A stretch of 64,000 bases of DNA, taken from positions 1-64,000 of the forward strand of contig LIQL01000161.1 of assembly GCA_001418405.1 (NCBI GenBank), in the 5' to 3' direction. The notes beneath the pieces are model-generated. The model had not been told where the DNA came from. It made no database searches and was given only the letters and a program-made list of their open reading frames with translations. The position numbers were made by a program, and so were the translations under genes. The stretch comes from Streptomyces diastatochromogenes (GTDB lineage: Bacteria > Actinomycetota > Actinomycetes > Streptomycetales > Streptomycetaceae). Positions within the stretch are counted from its first letter, which is position 1. Each line of letters opens with the position of its first letter. Below, piece after piece: positions 62,155 to 64,000 of this stretch.

Positions 62155-62668
62155 TCCGGTTCATGTCTGAGGCACGGTCACCTCCGCCGTGCGACACCAG
62201 CGGGCCGGCGCCGGGCAGCGAGTTCGGGAAGTGGCCGAGGTGCTGCGCGGGCAGTTGGTGCAGTTCCTACGGGGTGAGGGCGGCAGGGATCGCCGAGCGG
62301 CTGATGGGCGTGGCACTGGGCAGCGCGTAGGAGCGGGCCCCGGATGTGTGGGGCGAGGCGTACGGGAAGACGTCGGGCGCCCTGCACGGCGACGAGGTCG
62401 ACCGGGCCTGAGCGGTCTCATTGCACGGGAGTTGCTGGTTCCGTTGCCCGGCCGCGCGGCGCGTGTCCTTGAGCTGGCCGCGCCCGCGAACCGGGCGAGG
62501 CCGTGGTGCGGCTGCCGGCAGGCCAGCAGTCTGCGGAGGGCGTCCGGCTGGTTGTCCTGGTGTTTGCCACCTGCCTGCCGGAGCGGGCCGCCGGTCTTCG
62601 ACAGCGGGCGGGGTGATGCTCTGCCCTGCGCCGTCTCTGGCCGAGGTGGACTGGTGCGTCCGGCGAGG
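62155..62668. other. 514-bp gap, coding remnants only
   Basis: Just upstream of the IS110 piece an in-frame TGA interrupts the extension of its frame. Around 62340-62412 the plus strand has a short codon-biased segment ending YGKTSGALHGDEVDRA and a stop, resembling a lost gene's C-terminus. No intact gene is supported. Confidence 0.3.
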
Positions 62669-63040
62669 TCAGGTGCGAACAAACCCGGCTGGGTCGGCCA
62701 GGTAGCGGTCGAGGTCCGGGTCTTCATGGAGTGGGTGGAACTCGTCGTGGATCTGCCATGCCGCACCGAGTTCGGTGCGAAGGCGTCCGAGCGCTTGACG
62801 TACCGCCTCATTGAAGTTGCGGCAATCTGCTTCACGCCACGGCCCCGGGTCCGGCGGGTAGTCCCGGTTCAACGACATGTCGTAGCGAACTATCAGCTTG
62901 CTCAGTCCGTCGCGGAGATCACCACTGATCGGCAGTCGGTCCAGATCGATCGCGTAACCCCACACCTCCCGGTCCTCGGGCGTGGCCGCCCACAGAACTA
63001 CGCCTGATCCCGCGTCGAAGAAGAACCTGGCGGTGGGCAT
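62669..63040 (-). CDS. Hypothetical protein, 123 aa
   Basis: ATG at 63040 after GAGAGGTC; an earlier ATG at 63073 is less favoured. It begins MPTARFFFDAGSGVVLWAAT and contains REVWGYAIDLDRLPISGDLR and a C-terminal FHPLHEDPDLDRYLADPAGF. The acidic composition and size recall polymorphic-toxin immunity proteins, and it sits in the same accessory neighbourhood as the SUKH gene, but I can assign no family. Confidence 0.65.
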   Translation of the reverse strand: MPTARFFFDAGSGVVLWAATPEDREVWGYAIDLDRLPISGDLRDGLSKLIVRYDMSLNRDYPPDPGPWREADCRNFNEAVRQALGRLRTELGAAWQIHDEFHPLHEDPDLDRYLADPAGFVRT

Positions 63041-64000
63041 GGCACCGACCTCTCGATAGGTATATCGGTCCAAACGGCCACCATGGTACTCAACGAGCCA
63101 GGCGCAACAACTCCATCGAACTCACGGGAGGTTGCGCAGCTGCGCGGTGACGGTTCGAGCGTGTGCACAAGGCTCCGAGAGGTCGAACGACCAGATACCG
63201 GCCGAGCCGGACCCGTCCGACCAGCCGGGCGCCGTCCCGCCGCCAATGGCCTGGTGAAGCTGGCAGCCGGGGCCCGCTCGCGACCGCCGTCCGGCGGCGG
63301 GCTTCCGGACAGTCCCCGTCGCGTCGTACGGCTGTCGGTCTGCGCTGTCCTGGACCAGTTGTCGCTGGCCCGCTGCGGGGTGTTGTACGTGCAGCCGCTA
63401 CGGTGCTGCGCCGGGACGGTCGGAGCGTCACGGCCGCGCAGGTGAAGTACTTGACCATGCTCGTGGAGGAGGTCGGCAAGGCGCGGTTCGACGTCCTATC
63501 CGCCAAGGTGGTCAAGGACAGCGACACCGAGCCGCGCGTTCCTCGGCAACGGTGCGCGATGGCCACGAAGCGGCTGACCAAGGCGAGGGCGGGCACGCTG
63601 CCCCGCGCTCTGGTCGGCCAGTGATCCTCAGTCCTGTCCGCCTCTGCCGTCGTCCTCGGCTGCCGGGCCGCCGGCTGCTTTCCGACGCCCGGCGGATTGC
63701 GGGGATCGTGGGCGCTGCCCGGCTCTACGGTCGGCCAACTGTGCTCCACTGCTGACCCGTTCGCCGGCCAGGCGCTGTTCGACCTGGCTTGGCTCCTGTT
63801 GGGCTCGGACCGCCCGATGCGCGCACTGGCGTGCCTGCCGGAGTACGTCGCGCGGGCGCCGCGATGCCCAATGACGTCCTTCACCTGCTCGCTGGCGCCT
63901 TGGCCGCGCGAGCCCGCGACGAGGTGGTCGTCACCGCGATCGGTGTGCGCCTGCCGGCCCCGCACCGCGGCGCGGGCGAGTTCATCGCCGCGCACCCCGT
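63041..64000. other. Terminal 960 bp with two coding fragments
   Basis: A plus-strand piece at about 63430-63624 (SVTAAQVKYLTMLVEEVGKA, then VSAKVV-like KVVKDSDTEP, ending at a TGA) has strong codon bias but no start. From about 63760 a second plus piece reads DPFAGQALFDLAWLLLGSDR and then, in another frame from 63864, a stretch with LHLLAGALAARARDEVVVTA that runs off the window. Both look like broken or frameshifted genes of unknown family. Confidence 0.35.

Overview
The window is high-GC actinobacterial DNA, most probably from a Streptomyces. Codons end almost uniformly in G or C, start codons include GTG and TTG, and the families seen (SARP regulator, CYP105-like P450, B12-dependent methylaspartate mutase, several TetR/MFS pairs, WD40 protein) are typical of that genus. 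IS remnants and broken genes suggest a variable, arm-like region. No rRNA, tRNA, CRISPR array or origin was recognised.

Region 1 (1-7.95 kb) is an organosulfur-scavenging locus. A partial AraC regulator and a LysR regulator face away from a five-gene operon: SfnG-like dimethylsulfone monooxygenase, DszC/SfnB-like flavoprotein, SsuE/MsuE-like FMN reductase, SfnB and SsuD. A 27-codon leader peptide with a Ser-Cys-Arg end sits before the operon and probably senses cysteine supply. Region 2 (8-21 kb) is a mosaic: secreted PLD-like protein, Ada-AlkA repair fusion, MFS pump, shattered IS5-type transposase, a tightly coupled P450 / 50-residue peptide / esterase operon, a HEAT-repeat protein, a GNAT enzyme and a KstD-like flavoprotein.

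Region 3 (21.66-42.9 kb) is the centre of interest, a compact biosynthetic cluster. It has a SARP activator; a single-module PKS (KS-AT-degenerate DH-ACP, no KR or TE); an eleven-gene minus-strand operon; a plus-strand operon with an AMP ligase and both methylaspartate mutase subunits; a phosphopantetheinyl transferase; and a TrpB2-like PLP enzyme that has lost the catalytic Glu. The minus operon encodes flavin reductase, three free ACPs, a ProA-like reductase, a free-standing adenylation enzyme, two cysteine-peptidase-fold (BtrH-like) proteins, two acyl-CoA-dehydrogenase-fold enzymes and a BtrK/VinO-like decarboxylase. By analogy with vicenistatin and butirosin chemistry, the likely opening steps are Glu to 3-methylaspartate, loading on an ACP, and decarboxylation to 3-aminoisobutyryl-ACP. 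What follows (oxidation, one round of ketide extension, reductive release, acyl transfer) matches no pathway I can name.

Region 4 (43-46.1 kb) holds two TetR regulators and an MFS pump with a cluster of palindromic operators, plausibly the export and resistance edge of the cluster. Region 5 (46.1-64 kb) is accessory: gene fragments, a lipoprotein, Nudix, a 13-repeat WD40 protein, RidA, a TauE/SafE permease, a TetR gene with a concentric 42-bp palindrome divergent from two coupled membrane genes (one a methyltransferase-DCC fusion), a SUKH protein, and an in-frame IS110-LRV chimera.

Start sites were moved inward from the longest reading frame where homology or a ribosome-binding site supported it.
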